This document shows positions 45,784-54,468 of a stretch of 64,000 nucleotides of DNA, piece by piece (position 1 is the first letter of the stretch; each line of letters starts with the position of its first letter). This stretch comes from Sphingobacterium sp. LZ7M1 (lineage in GTDB: Bacteria > Bacteroidota > Bacteroidia > Sphingobacteriales > Sphingobacteriaceae), in NCBI RefSeq assembly GCF_024296865.1, contig NZ_CP101134.1, positions 1-64,000 on the forward strand. The letters run 5' to 3'. Made by a program: the position numbers and the translations under genes. A model generated the notes under the pieces. The model did not search any database. It was not told where the DNA came from and saw only the letters and a list, made by a program, of their open reading frames with translations.

Positions 45784-46434
45784 TTAGGCATCGCAGTTGC
45801 CATAAGAACGGTCCAGTACAGTTACATACCAAGAGCCTTCAAACTGTTTAACATGGAAAACCAAAAAGTGTTCATCCGTCGGGTTTAAAATAACGCGATA
45901 ACTGCCATCTTCTAATTTGGAAACCCTTTCCAAGGTCTTATCATCGTACTTAGCTCCATTGAATTCCCCTTGGTACTTCATGATGGTATCCAGCAGATGC
46001 GTCACGCTGGTTGCGGTCGTATCGCTAGAGAAACCATATTTGGTCCATTTATCCGTATCACATAGAAATTCAGGCAATGCCTCAAAGGTCAAGGTCTTGT
46101 CGTTTTCAAAAGTAGTATAGGGATAGGATTCGGGAACAGGATTTTGAACATCAAAGCTGTCCACTAATTTGAATTCATCCATCACCCCAGGACGATAGAT
46201 GATGGCAAGTCCATGCTCAGGATGGATCAAGGCATTGACCTTTTCATTGTCTTGGCTAAGGTAGGCACGCACAAACCTTGTAATCACCTCCGAAATCTGT
46301 TGGATCTCCTCAGGTTGGTTCAGGCTTGCTCGGGTGACCGTGTCCTGATGGGCTGTTGCTGTTTTTGATGAGTTATTACAGGAACCTAATAGCACAATAA
46401 AGGCCAATAGTCCCACTGCGTAATTTTTGATCAT
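45784..46434 (-). CDS. Hypothetical lipoprotein
   Basis: A 216-residue lipoprotein. The ATG at 46434 gives a clean lipobox signal (MIKNYAVGLLAFIVLLGSCN, Cys19 lipidated). The longer frame would add 33 residues read from the SDR gene. The mature part is acidic and Tyr/Phe-rich with no recognised domain. It starts 2 bp after the SDR stop codon and ends 43 bp before the mutase, so it is probably co-transcribed. Confidence 0.72.
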   Translation of the reverse strand: MIKNYAVGLLAFIVLLGSCNNSSKTATAHQDTVTRASLNQPEEIQQISEVITRFVRAYLSQDNEKVNALIHPEHGLAIIYRPGVMDEFKLVDSFDVQNPVPESYPYTTFENDKTLTFEALPEFLCDTDKWTKYGFSSDTTATSVTHLLDTIMKYQGEFNGAKYDDKTLERVSKLEDGSYRVILNPTDEHFLVFHVKQFEGSWYVTVLDRSYGNCDA

Positions 46435-46436
46435 GA

Positions 46437-47309
46437 TTATTTGTTGTTTTTCCGGATAGTTTGCTCGATTGTATCCCACATTTCTGAAGGGATGGCCTCC
46501 ATGCCATTCATCTGACCGGCTCCTTGTAGCCATTCTCCTCCGTCTATGCTGATTATCTCGCCATTGATATAACCTGCAAAATCAGATATCAAGAAAGCTG
46601 CCAAGTTTGCCAATTCCTGATGTTCTCCAACACGTTTTAATGGAACTCGGTTCTTAAAGTCAAATTTCTGGGCCAATTCGCCAGGTAGTAGGCGGTCCCA
46701 AGCCCCTTTGGTAGGAAATGGTCCGGGAGCAATCGCGTTATGACGGATGCCATATTTTCCCCATTCAACTGCCAAGGATTTGGTCAAGGTCACCACACCG
46801 CCTTTAGCAACGGCCGATGGTACCACATAGCCCGAACCTGTGAAGGCATAGGTCGTCACGATATTCAGTACGTTTGCTGCCTGTTTCCTTTCGATCCAGT
46901 GCTTGCCAAACTCCAAAGTACAGTTCACCGTACCTTTTAGGACGATATCGATAATGGTAGAAAAAGCATTTGCAGATAAACGCTCGGTTGGCGAGATAAA
47001 GTTCCCCGCGGCATTGTTCACCAATACATCAACCTGCCCGAAGATCTCGATGGCTTTCTCGCGCACAAGTTTTATCTCCTCCGTATTCCTGATATCACAG
47101 GCAACAGGTAATACTGGGTTTCCGGTCTTGGCCTGGATTTCTTTGGCAGTTTCTTCCAGAACATCCAGTTTACGGCTCGTGATGACCACGTTGGCCCCCA
47201 ATTCCGAAAAATAGACGGACATCGCCTTCCCCAATCCAGTTCCACCACCGGTTACTACCACTGTTTTACCTTTCAGGGCGTCCTGCTGTAAAGCTCCTTG
47301 TACTGCCAT
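46437..47309 (-). CDS. SDR-family 2,4-dienoyl-CoA reductase-like oxidoreductase
   Basis: A 290-residue short-chain dehydrogenase/reductase. The NAD(P) motif TGGGTGLG is at 20-27. The usual YxxxK is replaced by the VPSAVAKGGVVTLTKSLAVEWG pattern typical of 2,4-dienoyl-CoA reductases (the lysine is kept; the tyrosine is not at its normal place). The conserved IAPGPFPTKGAWDRL segment supports this subgroup. It is 2 bp from the predicted enoyl-CoA isomerase gene, so the two probably act together on unsaturated acyl-CoAs. Confidence 0.87.
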   Translation of the reverse strand: MAVQGALQQDALKGKTVVVTGGGTGLGKAMSVYFSELGANVVITSRKLDVLEETAKEIQAKTGNPVLPVACDIRNTEEIKLVREKAIEIFGQVDVLVNNAAGNFISPTERLSANAFSTIIDIVLKGTVNCTLEFGKHWIERKQAANVLNIVTTYAFTGSGYVVPSAVAKGGVVTLTKSLAVEWGKYGIRHNAIAPGPFPTKGAWDRLLPGELAQKFDFKNRVPLKRVGEHQELANLAAFLISDFAGYINGEIISIDGGEWLQGAGQMNGMEAIPSEMWDTIEQTIRKNNK

Positions 47310-47311
47310 AT

Positions 47312-48079
47312 TTATGATTTTTTAGTGAGATTGTCGATTATTGCTTTCAAGATTGCCCTTGTGGACGGTGCCCACCAGCGCTCTAGGACCTGCTCAATGG
47401 CAGCCCCCTTGGTTTCTTTTACCTGCTGCAAGAGATGCTTGCGGATATTCAACTTCGAAGCCCTCCATGCGTTGGGCTCAAACTGCAGGTATTGCTTGGC
47501 CTTTCTGGCTGCAGTCGTCTGGATGCGGTCAAAATCAACGACCTCATCAACCAAACCTGCGTTCAAAGCCTCCTGCGGAGTCAATAGCTTGCCTTCCAAT
47601 AAGAATCGCGCCGCATTGCCTGAACCGATCCAAAAGGCATAAAGTTCAAAAATACTGCTAGGGACAATGATGCCTACTGGCACCTCATTTAATCCGATGA
47701 TATATTCTCCAGCCGCCATTACTCGGTAATCGGAGCAAAGGGCCAACACACAGCCTCCTGCTGGACTATGTCCTGTAACCGCCGTGATAAAAGGCTTAGG
47801 GAAAGAGACCAGTTCTTCGATCAGGTCAATGAACTTTTCCCAAAAGGCCTTCATCTGTGCCTCGTCGTATTGAAAGAGCGTGATCAGGTCCAGGCCTGAA
47901 GTAAAGAAACCTTCTTTACCTTGAAGGACAACGGCAAAAACGGATGGATCTTCCTTTAGGGATCTGAATGTAGTCGTGATTTCCTCGATCATTTCCAGAT
48001 GCATGGCATTGGATTTTCCTCGATCTAATTGAATGTAACAGATGTTCTCTGATACTTGAGTATTTAAGAATGTACCCAT
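47312..48079 (-). CDS. Enoyl-CoA hydratase/isomerase family protein
   Basis: A 255-residue crotonase-fold enzyme. The oxyanion-hole segments FFTSGLDL (near 58-65) and GHSPAGGCVLAL (near 103-114) are clear. The GLNEVPVGI segment matches delta3-delta2-enoyl-CoA isomerases more than hydratases. It is the first gene of a minus-strand operon with the dienoyl-CoA reductase-like SDR, a lipoprotein, a sugar mutase and a NUDIX hydrolase. The isomerase assignment is an inference from the motif. Confidence 0.87.
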   Translation of the reverse strand: MGTFLNTQVSENICYIQLDRGKSNAMHLEMIEEITTTFRSLKEDPSVFAVVLQGKEGFFTSGLDLITLFQYDEAQMKAFWEKFIDLIEELVSFPKPFITAVTGHSPAGGCVLALCSDYRVMAAGEYIIGLNEVPVGIIVPSSIFELYAFWIGSGNAARFLLEGKLLTPQEALNAGLVDEVVDFDRIQTTAARKAKQYLQFEPNAWRASKLNIRKHLLQQVKETKGAAIEQVLERWWAPSTRAILKAIIDNLTKKS

Positions 48080-48199
48080 ATGAATTCCATTTGTTAAGTA
48101 TGGAAATTTACGGAAAAATTAGACGTTATGATAAAAAATTAGCGCTTATTATAAGGTAATGTGGAGATATATTGATGTTAGAATAAGATTATCAAAAGA

Positions 48200-48223
48200 A
48201 TAGGCCCAAATGAATGGGCCTAT
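48200..48223 (-). terminator. Hairpin after the TonB-plug protein gene
   Basis: 9-bp perfect arms (48200-48208 and 48215-48223) with a 6-nt loop, 6 bp downstream of the minus-strand stop codon, followed by a short T-run on that strand. Confidence 0.75.
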
Positions 48224-48228
48224 CTCTA

Positions 48229-50898
48229 TTATTTAACTTCAAACTCTATTATCCTTCTCAATATCCTGCCATTGAAGTCCAAGCCCTCAATGATCATTCT
48301 ATAGGTTCCAGCCTCATCCGAAGTGTAAAAATCAAAATGAGCAATTCCCTTTTCATTCGATACTATCCCCGGTTCCCAGTGTATCGTCGTTCTAAGGTCC
48401 GTTTGGAACTGGCTTTCCGAATTCGTTTCATAGACAGGTTTGTAAAATTCCTTGGTCAAAGATATTCCTCTTGGCGAAATCGAAAGGATTCCCGTTGGCT
48501 GATAGGCCGAACTACGTGCGTCCCTGCCTGTTTTGGACGTGATAATGATCAAACCATTGCCGCCGTAGCTACCGTAGATGGAGGTGTAATTAATGTTCCG
48601 GAGCACCTCGACGCTCTGTATATCGATGGGGTTGATGCTGGATAGCATATCACCTTCCACATACATCCCATCTATCACCAGCTGCATCGGTCCATTGCTA
48701 CGCGTGCTGTAAGGAATTCCTCCACGGAATACCACACCGGTCAGCCTGCCGTTTAGACACATCTCCAAACTAGGGCAGGTAGTAAGGTCTTCCGCTGTCA
48801 ATACCTGATCCGCATTGCCAGAACCATTGAGGTTGGACGAATTGGCGGCCGCTTTCGGACGTTGTGCCCGCACGGTAACCTCTTCAATCTGGAATACCTT
48901 TTCCATGATCCCTTTTTTCTCCAATTGCTCATAGAACTTTTTGCTGGCCAGCAATTGATCCGCATTCAGTTTGTTGATGTCATTCAAGATCAAGGGCAGG
49001 TTCTTTCCGAAGTTTATGGCAGGCTCCTTAAAAGGGTTCGCAATGATGTCCACAAAGTTTTTCCCCTTATCATTCCTTGCCGACAATAAAAACTTGACAC
49101 TGTCCGGAAACAACAGGTTCTTAAAGGCAAACTCACCTTCCGCATTCGCCGTGGTATCCAGGTAATCCATAAAGTTATTCGTGGATATCAGCTGTATTTT
49201 CGCATTGGGAACCGGTGCCTTTCTGCCCACCTTATTGATGCTCCCTTTGATGGTAATCCCTTTCTCTTCATCGAACTCCGCTTTTGAATTGCTGAGCGAG
49301 TCCAATTTATTGATCGAAATCTTCCTCCAACCCTGCGTCAACATCAGGTTGTCCAGATCCGCCGCCTTGACCGTACCATCGGCATTGAAGTAGAAACTTG
49401 GCTTCTCAATGAAACCTTTGATATCTGCATTTAAAAAGAGCGAGCTTAGTATGCTCACCGAGTTGGGAACATCATCGCTGTAGTTCTTTAGGTTAACGAC
49501 AGAAGCCGATAATGCAGAGAAGCGAATGCTATCCTCCGTATTCCCAATGGTAATCTCCGTGTTCACCTTTTCCCTTAAGCCATAACTGTTCTTGTTCAAT
49601 TTCACTTCAGCGGGTAAAATGGACTTTTTATTATAGTTGAATATAGCCCTTTCAGAAAGAGGTAGAAAATCCTTGTTCAGCAAACTCACTGTCAGAACAC
49701 CCATAGGCAGGTCCTTACGCGGCACATTGAACAGGACATTCGCCTGGCCGGCCTTATTCTTGGCCATATAGTAAATCTTGCCTAGATGTTGCACAATGAG
49801 GTAGAGTTCCTCATTGTTTATCTTCCCTTCAGCTATATTGACCTGTGCAAAGACCTTATCCGAGTTGCTGTTGTTGATGGCCAAGGAGATATTGTTTCCG
49901 GAAACCGCATCTATACTGATGGTCTTTTGGCTGCCATCCTCAAATTTAGTCTGTATCTGGTAGCTTTCACCCTCCTCAAAATAACAGGGTGCAGAACCCA
50001 TTCCCAGTTCGTTGGTGCTCAGCACGGCTGCGGTATCTTGTTTCGAATTGATGATCGTGATATCCGCCTTTATGCCCAATCCTTGCGGATTCAAGGTCTT
50101 AATAGCTATCCTATTCAGTTCATTGCTGACGATTTGCCCGCCCTCCATAAAATACTGGACCGAATTCCCAGAATCAAAGGCATTCGTATTGATCAGTTTC
50201 TTGACAATGGATCCATCTAAGTTCTTGAAACGAATCGAAAGCGGTTTCCCCCGATTTTTATCGGTCACCTTGATCCTGATGCTCCCATCAGGCTGCATGG
50301 ACTCCCGACCTCGGTCGACTACCTTATCCCCGTCCATAACCGTATAGCCAACAGAAGTCTTTTCCCAACTTTTGTTTTCTGGGTTTTCGAAATTTAAGAG
50401 ATAGAACTCATTTTCCCCCTCCTTGATAAGCTTGCTGCTGCCAATGATATTGTCCGAACGGACATTACCGATATTCAGCACCTTCTCAAAATAATAGTCA
50501 GAACTGCTGTTCCGCATCCAATTGCTGTACGCCCGCATGCGGTATGAACCTTCTACCAAGGTGTCCGCAAGCAACATATCGCCTACAGATACGCCCGTAA
50601 ACAGGGAATTGATCTTTTGTGACACAATCTCGCCCGTCGGGCTGATCAATTCCACATAGGCAATATTGGATAGAATGGAGAGTTGATTTTCCAGTCCGAT
50701 CGTCGAATAGATTTTGTACCAGACGGTTTCTCCGGCACCGTAATTATTGCGGTCGGTTTGGATGTGGATCTTTTCCTGAGGGAATTTTCCTGCATACAGA
50801 TCCATCTTTTCTTGAAAGGATTCTGAAGTTTGAGCAGCTAGTGGATTAAATAAACTGATAAAACACAGGAAAGCCAAGATGGCTGTGAGTTTCTTCAT
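48229..50898 (-). CDS. MG2-like and TonB plug-domain outer-membrane-associated protein
   Basis: An 889-residue exported protein (signal peptide MKKLTAILAFLCFISLFNPLAA). Its first part (about 40-150) has an alpha-2-macroglobulin MG2-like start (KIHIQTDRNNYGAGETVWYK). The C-terminal part (about 700-800) has a TonB plug-like segment, with LTAEDLTTCPSLEMCL and INYTSIYGSYGGNGLIIITSK. No beta-barrel follows, so it is not a transport receptor. Such plug-bearing proteins without a barrel are common in Bacteroidota and probably serve at the outer membrane. No SusD partner is adjacent. Confidence 0.8.
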   Translation of the reverse strand: MKKLTAILAFLCFISLFNPLAAQTSESFQEKMDLYAGKFPQEKIHIQTDRNNYGAGETVWYKIYSTIGLENQLSILSNIAYVELISPTGEIVSQKINSLFTGVSVGDMLLADTLVEGSYRMRAYSNWMRNSSSDYYFEKVLNIGNVRSDNIIGSSKLIKEGENEFYLLNFENPENKSWEKTSVGYTVMDGDKVVDRGRESMQPDGSIRIKVTDKNRGKPLSIRFKNLDGSIVKKLINTNAFDSGNSVQYFMEGGQIVSNELNRIAIKTLNPQGLGIKADITIINSKQDTAAVLSTNELGMGSAPCYFEEGESYQIQTKFEDGSQKTISIDAVSGNNISLAINNSNSDKVFAQVNIAEGKINNEELYLIVQHLGKIYYMAKNKAGQANVLFNVPRKDLPMGVLTVSLLNKDFLPLSERAIFNYNKKSILPAEVKLNKNSYGLREKVNTEITIGNTEDSIRFSALSASVVNLKNYSDDVPNSVSILSSLFLNADIKGFIEKPSFYFNADGTVKAADLDNLMLTQGWRKISINKLDSLSNSKAEFDEEKGITIKGSINKVGRKAPVPNAKIQLISTNNFMDYLDTTANAEGEFAFKNLLFPDSVKFLLSARNDKGKNFVDIIANPFKEPAINFGKNLPLILNDINKLNADQLLASKKFYEQLEKKGIMEKVFQIEEVTVRAQRPKAAANSSNLNGSGNADQVLTAEDLTTCPSLEMCLNGRLTGVVFRGGIPYSTRSNGPMQLVIDGMYVEGDMLSSINPIDIQSVEVLRNINYTSIYGSYGGNGLIIITSKTGRDARSSAYQPTGILSISPRGISLTKEFYKPVYETNSESQFQTDLRTTIHWEPGIVSNEKGIAHFDFYTSDEAGTYRMIIEGLDFNGRILRRIIEFEVK

Positions 50899-50991
50899 AA
50901 TTAAGTCGGCTAAATCCTTATAATTATACGAAAATTTGTAAAGAATCTATGTAAATATTTTTTTTGGGAGCGGATTTCTCATCTGCTTCAA

Positions 50992-51000
50992 TATCTTTGC
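50992..51000 (+). promoter_or_regulatory. -7 element TATCTTTGC before purD
   Basis: A full match to TAnnTTTGC, ending 3 nt before the ATG at 51004. This suggests a leaderless message. Confidence 0.55.
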
Positions 51001-51003
51001 GGT

Positions 51004-52278
51004 ATGAATATTCTGATCATCGGCTCTGGAGGTAGAGAGTCTGCCTTTGCCTATAAAATCTCGCAAAGCCCTAAACTAAGCAAATTATTTATCGCTCCTG
51101 GAAACGCAGGAACTGGACAGTACGGTGAAAATGTACCTCTAAAAGTGACCGACTTTGAAGGAATCGCTGATTTTGCTTTGAAAAACCAAGTGCAAATGAT
51201 CGTGGTAGGTCCAGAAGAACCATTGGTGAAAGGTATTCATGACTTCTTCCTTTCTAGGGAAGACCTAAAAGATATTGCCATTGTCGGCCCGCAACAAGAA
51301 GGCGCCCAGTTGGAAGGATCCAAGGATTTCTCCAAGGAATTTATGATCCGCCACAATATCCCAACCGCTGCTTTCAAATCCTTCAATAAAGAAAACCTAG
51401 AAGAAGGCTTGGCATACCTAGATACCCAAAATCTTCCTATCGTTTTAAAGGCTGATGGATTGGCGCAAGGAAAAGGCGTATTGATCATCGATAATTACGA
51501 AGAAGCGAAAACGGAACTGAAGGCCATGATCAATGATGCTAAATTCGGTGCCGCTAGTGATGTCGTGGTCGTAGAAGAATTCTTGAAAGGTATAGAACTT
51601 TCAGTTTTCGTATTGACCGACGGGAATGATTATAAGGTATTGCCTTCCGCAAAAGATTACAAACGTATCGGCGAAGGGGATACAGGATTAAATACAGGCG
51701 GTATGGGTTCGGTATCACCGGTTCCTTTTGCAGATCAGGCATTTTTGGACAAGGTAGAGAGCCGCATCATCAAACCTACCGTAGATGGACTGAAAAAGGA
51801 TAACATACCTTACAAGGGCTTTATCTTTATCGGACTGATGAATGTAGACGGGGAACCGTTTGTAATTGAATACAACGTGCGTATGGGCGATCCTGAAACA
51901 GAATCGGTATTGGTTCGTATCGAATCTGACCTCGTTGACCTATTGGAAGGTGTAGCCAATGAAGACCTGGCAACGCGCTCTTATACCGTAACCAATAAAA
52001 CTGCAGCAACCGTAATGATTGTTTCCGGTGGTTATCCAGGAAATTACGAAACTTGCAAGCTGATCACAAACATCGAAAACGTGAAAGAATCCATCGTATT
52101 CCATGCCGGAACTAAACTTGATGGTCAGAATGTACTGACTGCCGGAGGTAGGGTTCTAGCCGTTACTGCACTAGAAGATGACCTATTCTCCGCTTTGCAA
52201 CAGGCAACCGCTGACGCTGGACGCATCTTTTTCCAAGGAAAGTACTTCAGAACCGACATCGGATTCGATCTTATATAA
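51004..52278 (+). CDS. purD: Phosphoribosylamine-glycine ligase
   Basis: PurD joins glycine to phosphoribosylamine with ATP, the second step of purine synthesis. The 424-residue protein starts MNILIIGSGGRESAFAYKI, the usual N-terminus. It has VGPEEPLVKGI near 67 and the ATP-grasp motifs LKADGLAQGKGVLI (near 147-160). GGMGSVSPVP near 230 and EYNVRMGDPETE near 288 complete the set. It is monocistronic, with a tRNA gene after it. Confidence 0.97.
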   Translation: MNILIIGSGGRESAFAYKISQSPKLSKLFIAPGNAGTGQYGENVPLKVTDFEGIADFALKNQVQMIVVGPEEPLVKGIHDFFLSREDLKDIAIVGPQQEGAQLEGSKDFSKEFMIRHNIPTAAFKSFNKENLEEGLAYLDTQNLPIVLKADGLAQGKGVLIIDNYEEAKTELKAMINDAKFGAASDVVVVEEFLKGIELSVFVLTDGNDYKVLPSAKDYKRIGEGDTGLNTGGMGSVSPVPFADQAFLDKVESRIIKPTVDGLKKDNIPYKGFIFIGLMNVDGEPFVIEYNVRMGDPETESVLVRIESDLVDLLEGVANEDLATRSYTVTNKTAATVMIVSGGYPGNYETCKLITNIENVKESIVFHAGTKLDGQNVLTAGGRVLAVTALEDDLFSALQQATADAGRIFFQGKYFRTDIGFDLI

Positions 52279-52328
52279 AAATATCGGTTTAAAAGCCAAT
52301 GAGTTATATTTTTGCCAGTGAAAATATT

Positions 52329-52358
52329 TTGGAAGAATAGATAAAGCTTCTATATTTG
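52329..52358 (+). promoter_or_regulatory. Promoter of tRNA-Glu
   Basis: TTG (52329-52331), a 19-nt spacer, then TATATTTG (52351-52358) followed by C. This is a textbook Bacteroidota promoter placed 17 nt before the tRNA. Confidence 0.75.
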
Positions 52359-52375
52359 CATCACCAAAGCAAAAT

Positions 52376-52447
52376 GGCCCGTTCGTCTAGGGGTTAGGAC
52401 GCAAGATTTTCATTCTTGAAACAGGGGTTCGATTCCCCTACGGGCTA
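52376..52447 (+). tRNA. tRNA-Glu (anticodon UUC)
   Basis: A 72-nt cloverleaf. The acceptor stem pairs GGCCCGT with ACGGGCT (G1-U72 wobble), with discriminator A. The anticodon stem CAAGA/TCTTG holds loop TTTTCAT with anticodon TTC. The T arm is AGGGG/CCCCT around the loop TTCGATT. CCA is not encoded. It has its own promoter and a terminator, and marks the left edge of the accessory region. Confidence 0.96.
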
Positions 52448-52451
52448 CGGG

Positions 52452-52482
52452 AAAAAGCGACTTGAAAAAGTCGCTTTTTTTG
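52452..52482 (+). terminator. Terminator of tRNA-Glu
   Basis: 12-bp arms (52452-52463 and 52468-52479) around a GAAA tetraloop, then a T-run. Confidence 0.9.
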
Positions 52483-52483
52483 G

Positions 52484-52904
52484 TTTTGGGGGATTGTATA
52501 CTGCGCAAAATTTAAATGGTTTTGGATAATATCTCTTCCAAAATCTATGTCTTGGCCATCTGAAGATTGTCCAACGATACTTACCTGATTTTCATATCTG
52601 TTTCTTTTTAATTTATTGAGATTTTCAGCTGAGAGTAAATAAAATTAGGGAAATCAGTAGAATCAAAGGAACCTAATTAAACTTTTGATAGGAATGCCTT
52701 TTAACCTATCAATGAGATTTAAAATAGGGAATTCCTAATAAAAAGGATAAGAGCAATGAAAATACAATATCTAGAAGAGGATGTTCAAAAGTTCGAATCC
52801 AAAGTATAATCGAAAAAAGGTAAGGCCTGCCCAACTTCCACTAGCTCTATTGACAAATACTGTTTATGATTTCATACCTTTACCTATTAAATTTATCTAT
52901 CAAA
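52484..52904. other. A/T-rich gap between tRNA-Glu and the accessory genes
   Basis: About 420 bases without a convincing gene. It contains an 8-bp inverted repeat (TTGATAGG with CCTATCAA at about 52685-52711). It also holds a short frame of 17 codons at about 52756 (MKIQYLEEDVQKFESKV) that may be a fragment, and the promoter of the next gene. No attachment-site repeat of the tRNA end was seen. Confidence 0.6.
52850..52882 (+). promoter_or_regulatory. Candidate promoter of the HAD-membrane protein gene
   Basis: TTG (52850-52852), 22 nt, then TACCTTTA (52875-52882), one mismatch to TAnnTTTG. It lies before ATG 52905 but overlaps the alternative upstream ATG at 52866, which favours the later start. 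Confidence 0.5.
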
Positions 52905-54389
52905 ATGCAAAAGCGTGTAAACTTTGTTGTAACAGATTTAGATGATACCATTTGGGATTGGCTTAATATGTGGCATAATTCGTTTAGCCCATATTTAAAT
53001 CGCATTAGTGCCGAGTTTAATTTAGACATTACAGAACTCAAGAATGACTTTAAACAACTTCATCAAAAGTATGGCACTACTGAAGCATCATTTATTATTG
53101 ATGATTTAAAACAATTGAACGAACTTCATCTAAAGAAAATTTATGAAGAGACAAATGCTGGAAAAAGCATTATTCATGAATATTATTCCAATAAAAAAAA
53201 TAATCTGTTATTATTTGAAGACACGCTTAAAACATTAAGTAGTATAAAAAGTTCTGGAGCAATGATTATCGGGTTTACGGAGTCCCATTCCTTCTATACA
53301 AAATATCGACTGAAAACGTTGAACATTGACGGATTGATTGACTGTATTTATGCGCCTGTCGATGCGGAATTACCTGATTCAGTAAAGAAATATTACCCAG
53401 AAGGCTATTGGGAACCTCAAAGAACTGAATTCAGGTATTTATCAAGAGAAGTAAAGAAGCCTAATTCAGAAATTTTAGAAATTATACTTAAAGATTTTAA
53501 TGCTAAAAAGGAAAACACAATTTATATTGGAGATAAACTTGCCAGAGATATCTTTATGGCAAAGGAAGCTGGGATCACGAGTGTATATGCCCACTATGGA
53601 GATAAGACAGATGGTGCAGAATACGATTTGCTTAGAGAAGTTACTCACTGGTCTAATGAAGATGTTGAAAGGGAGATAAAGTTTAAAGCGGATTTTAAAG
53701 GTAAAACAATTATTCCAGATGTCGTTTTAGATAAGACAATAAAAGAATTAATGGATTCTTTTGAATTTTATTCTTTTGATCGGCGAGATAAACATGATAA
53801 TATTAAGAGTACTGTTGAGGTTTGGAAGAAAGTGGTGGATGTTCAACAGCATTTCAACGATTTAGAATTAAGAATAAGAAACTACGCTTTAACTTTATTT
53901 ACTGCAATTGTGGCAGGAATTGGCCTATTGGAAAAGGAAAAAATCCAATTAAGCTTAATAGGTTTGGACATTCCCGCCTCTACTTTACTAGGTTTTGCTG
54001 GTATCTTAACTTTGGTGGCGTTTTGGTATATGGATAGATACTGGTATCACAAACTATTATTGGGAGCAGTCAAACAAGGACAATATATAGAAACAATGCA
54101 TGCCGGCGTACTACCAGAATTAGGTTTGACAACAGCTATTGGCAAATCAAGTCCACAAAAAATATCCTGTGGAAAGAAAATTTTGTTAACTATACATTCA
54201 TCTAGTAAATATTGGATTTTTTATGGTTTACTGTTCACGCCTTTGATCATTCTAACAGTTGCTTTATTTTTTGGACACCAGTTAAGGCCCAAAGAGAGTA
54301 TCTCGAAAAAGAATCACATACCTTCGATAATTGAAAAGAAGAGGGATTCAACCTCCAGTCTTATTGTAAAAGAATCTATTACCAAATAA
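52905..54389 (+). CDS. HAD-family phosphatase fused to a membrane domain
   Basis: A 494-residue protein. The first 250 residues form a HAD hydrolase: nucleophile motif DLDDT at 11-15, motif II GFTES, and the metal motif GDKLARD. HAD enzymes use an aspartyl-phosphate intermediate. A charged helical stretch (about 280-320) leads to two closely spaced hydrophobic segments (about 328-345 and 352-372) and a third helix near 440-460, so the protein is probably membrane-anchored. An alternative ATG at 52866 adds 13 hydrophobic residues but sits in the presumed promoter. It lies 79 bp upstream of the GHKL operon on the same strand, and may or may not belong to it. Confidence 0.75.
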   Translation: MQKRVNFVVTDLDDTIWDWLNMWHNSFSPYLNRISAEFNLDITELKNDFKQLHQKYGTTEASFIIDDLKQLNELHLKKIYEETNAGKSIIHEYYSNKKNNLLLFEDTLKTLSSIKSSGAMIIGFTESHSFYTKYRLKTLNIDGLIDCIYAPVDAELPDSVKKYYPEGYWEPQRTEFRYLSREVKKPNSEILEIILKDFNAKKENTIYIGDKLARDIFMAKEAGITSVYAHYGDKTDGAEYDLLREVTHWSNEDVEREIKFKADFKGKTIIPDVVLDKTIKELMDSFEFYSFDRRDKHDNIKSTVEVWKKVVDVQQHFNDLELRIRNYALTLFTAIVAGIGLLEKEKIQLSLIGLDIPASTLLGFAGILTLVAFWYMDRYWYHKLLLGAVKQGQYIETMHAGVLPELGLTTAIGKSSPQKISCGKKILLTIHSSSKYWIFYGLLFTPLIILTVALFFGHQLRPKESISKKNHIPSIIEKKRDSTSSLIVKESITK

Positions 54390-54468
54390 ACTAGAAATAT
54401 ATTAAGTTTGATAAAATTTGGCTTACCATTTAGTACTGTGTCAAGTATGGAGCAATAAACTAAAAGTT

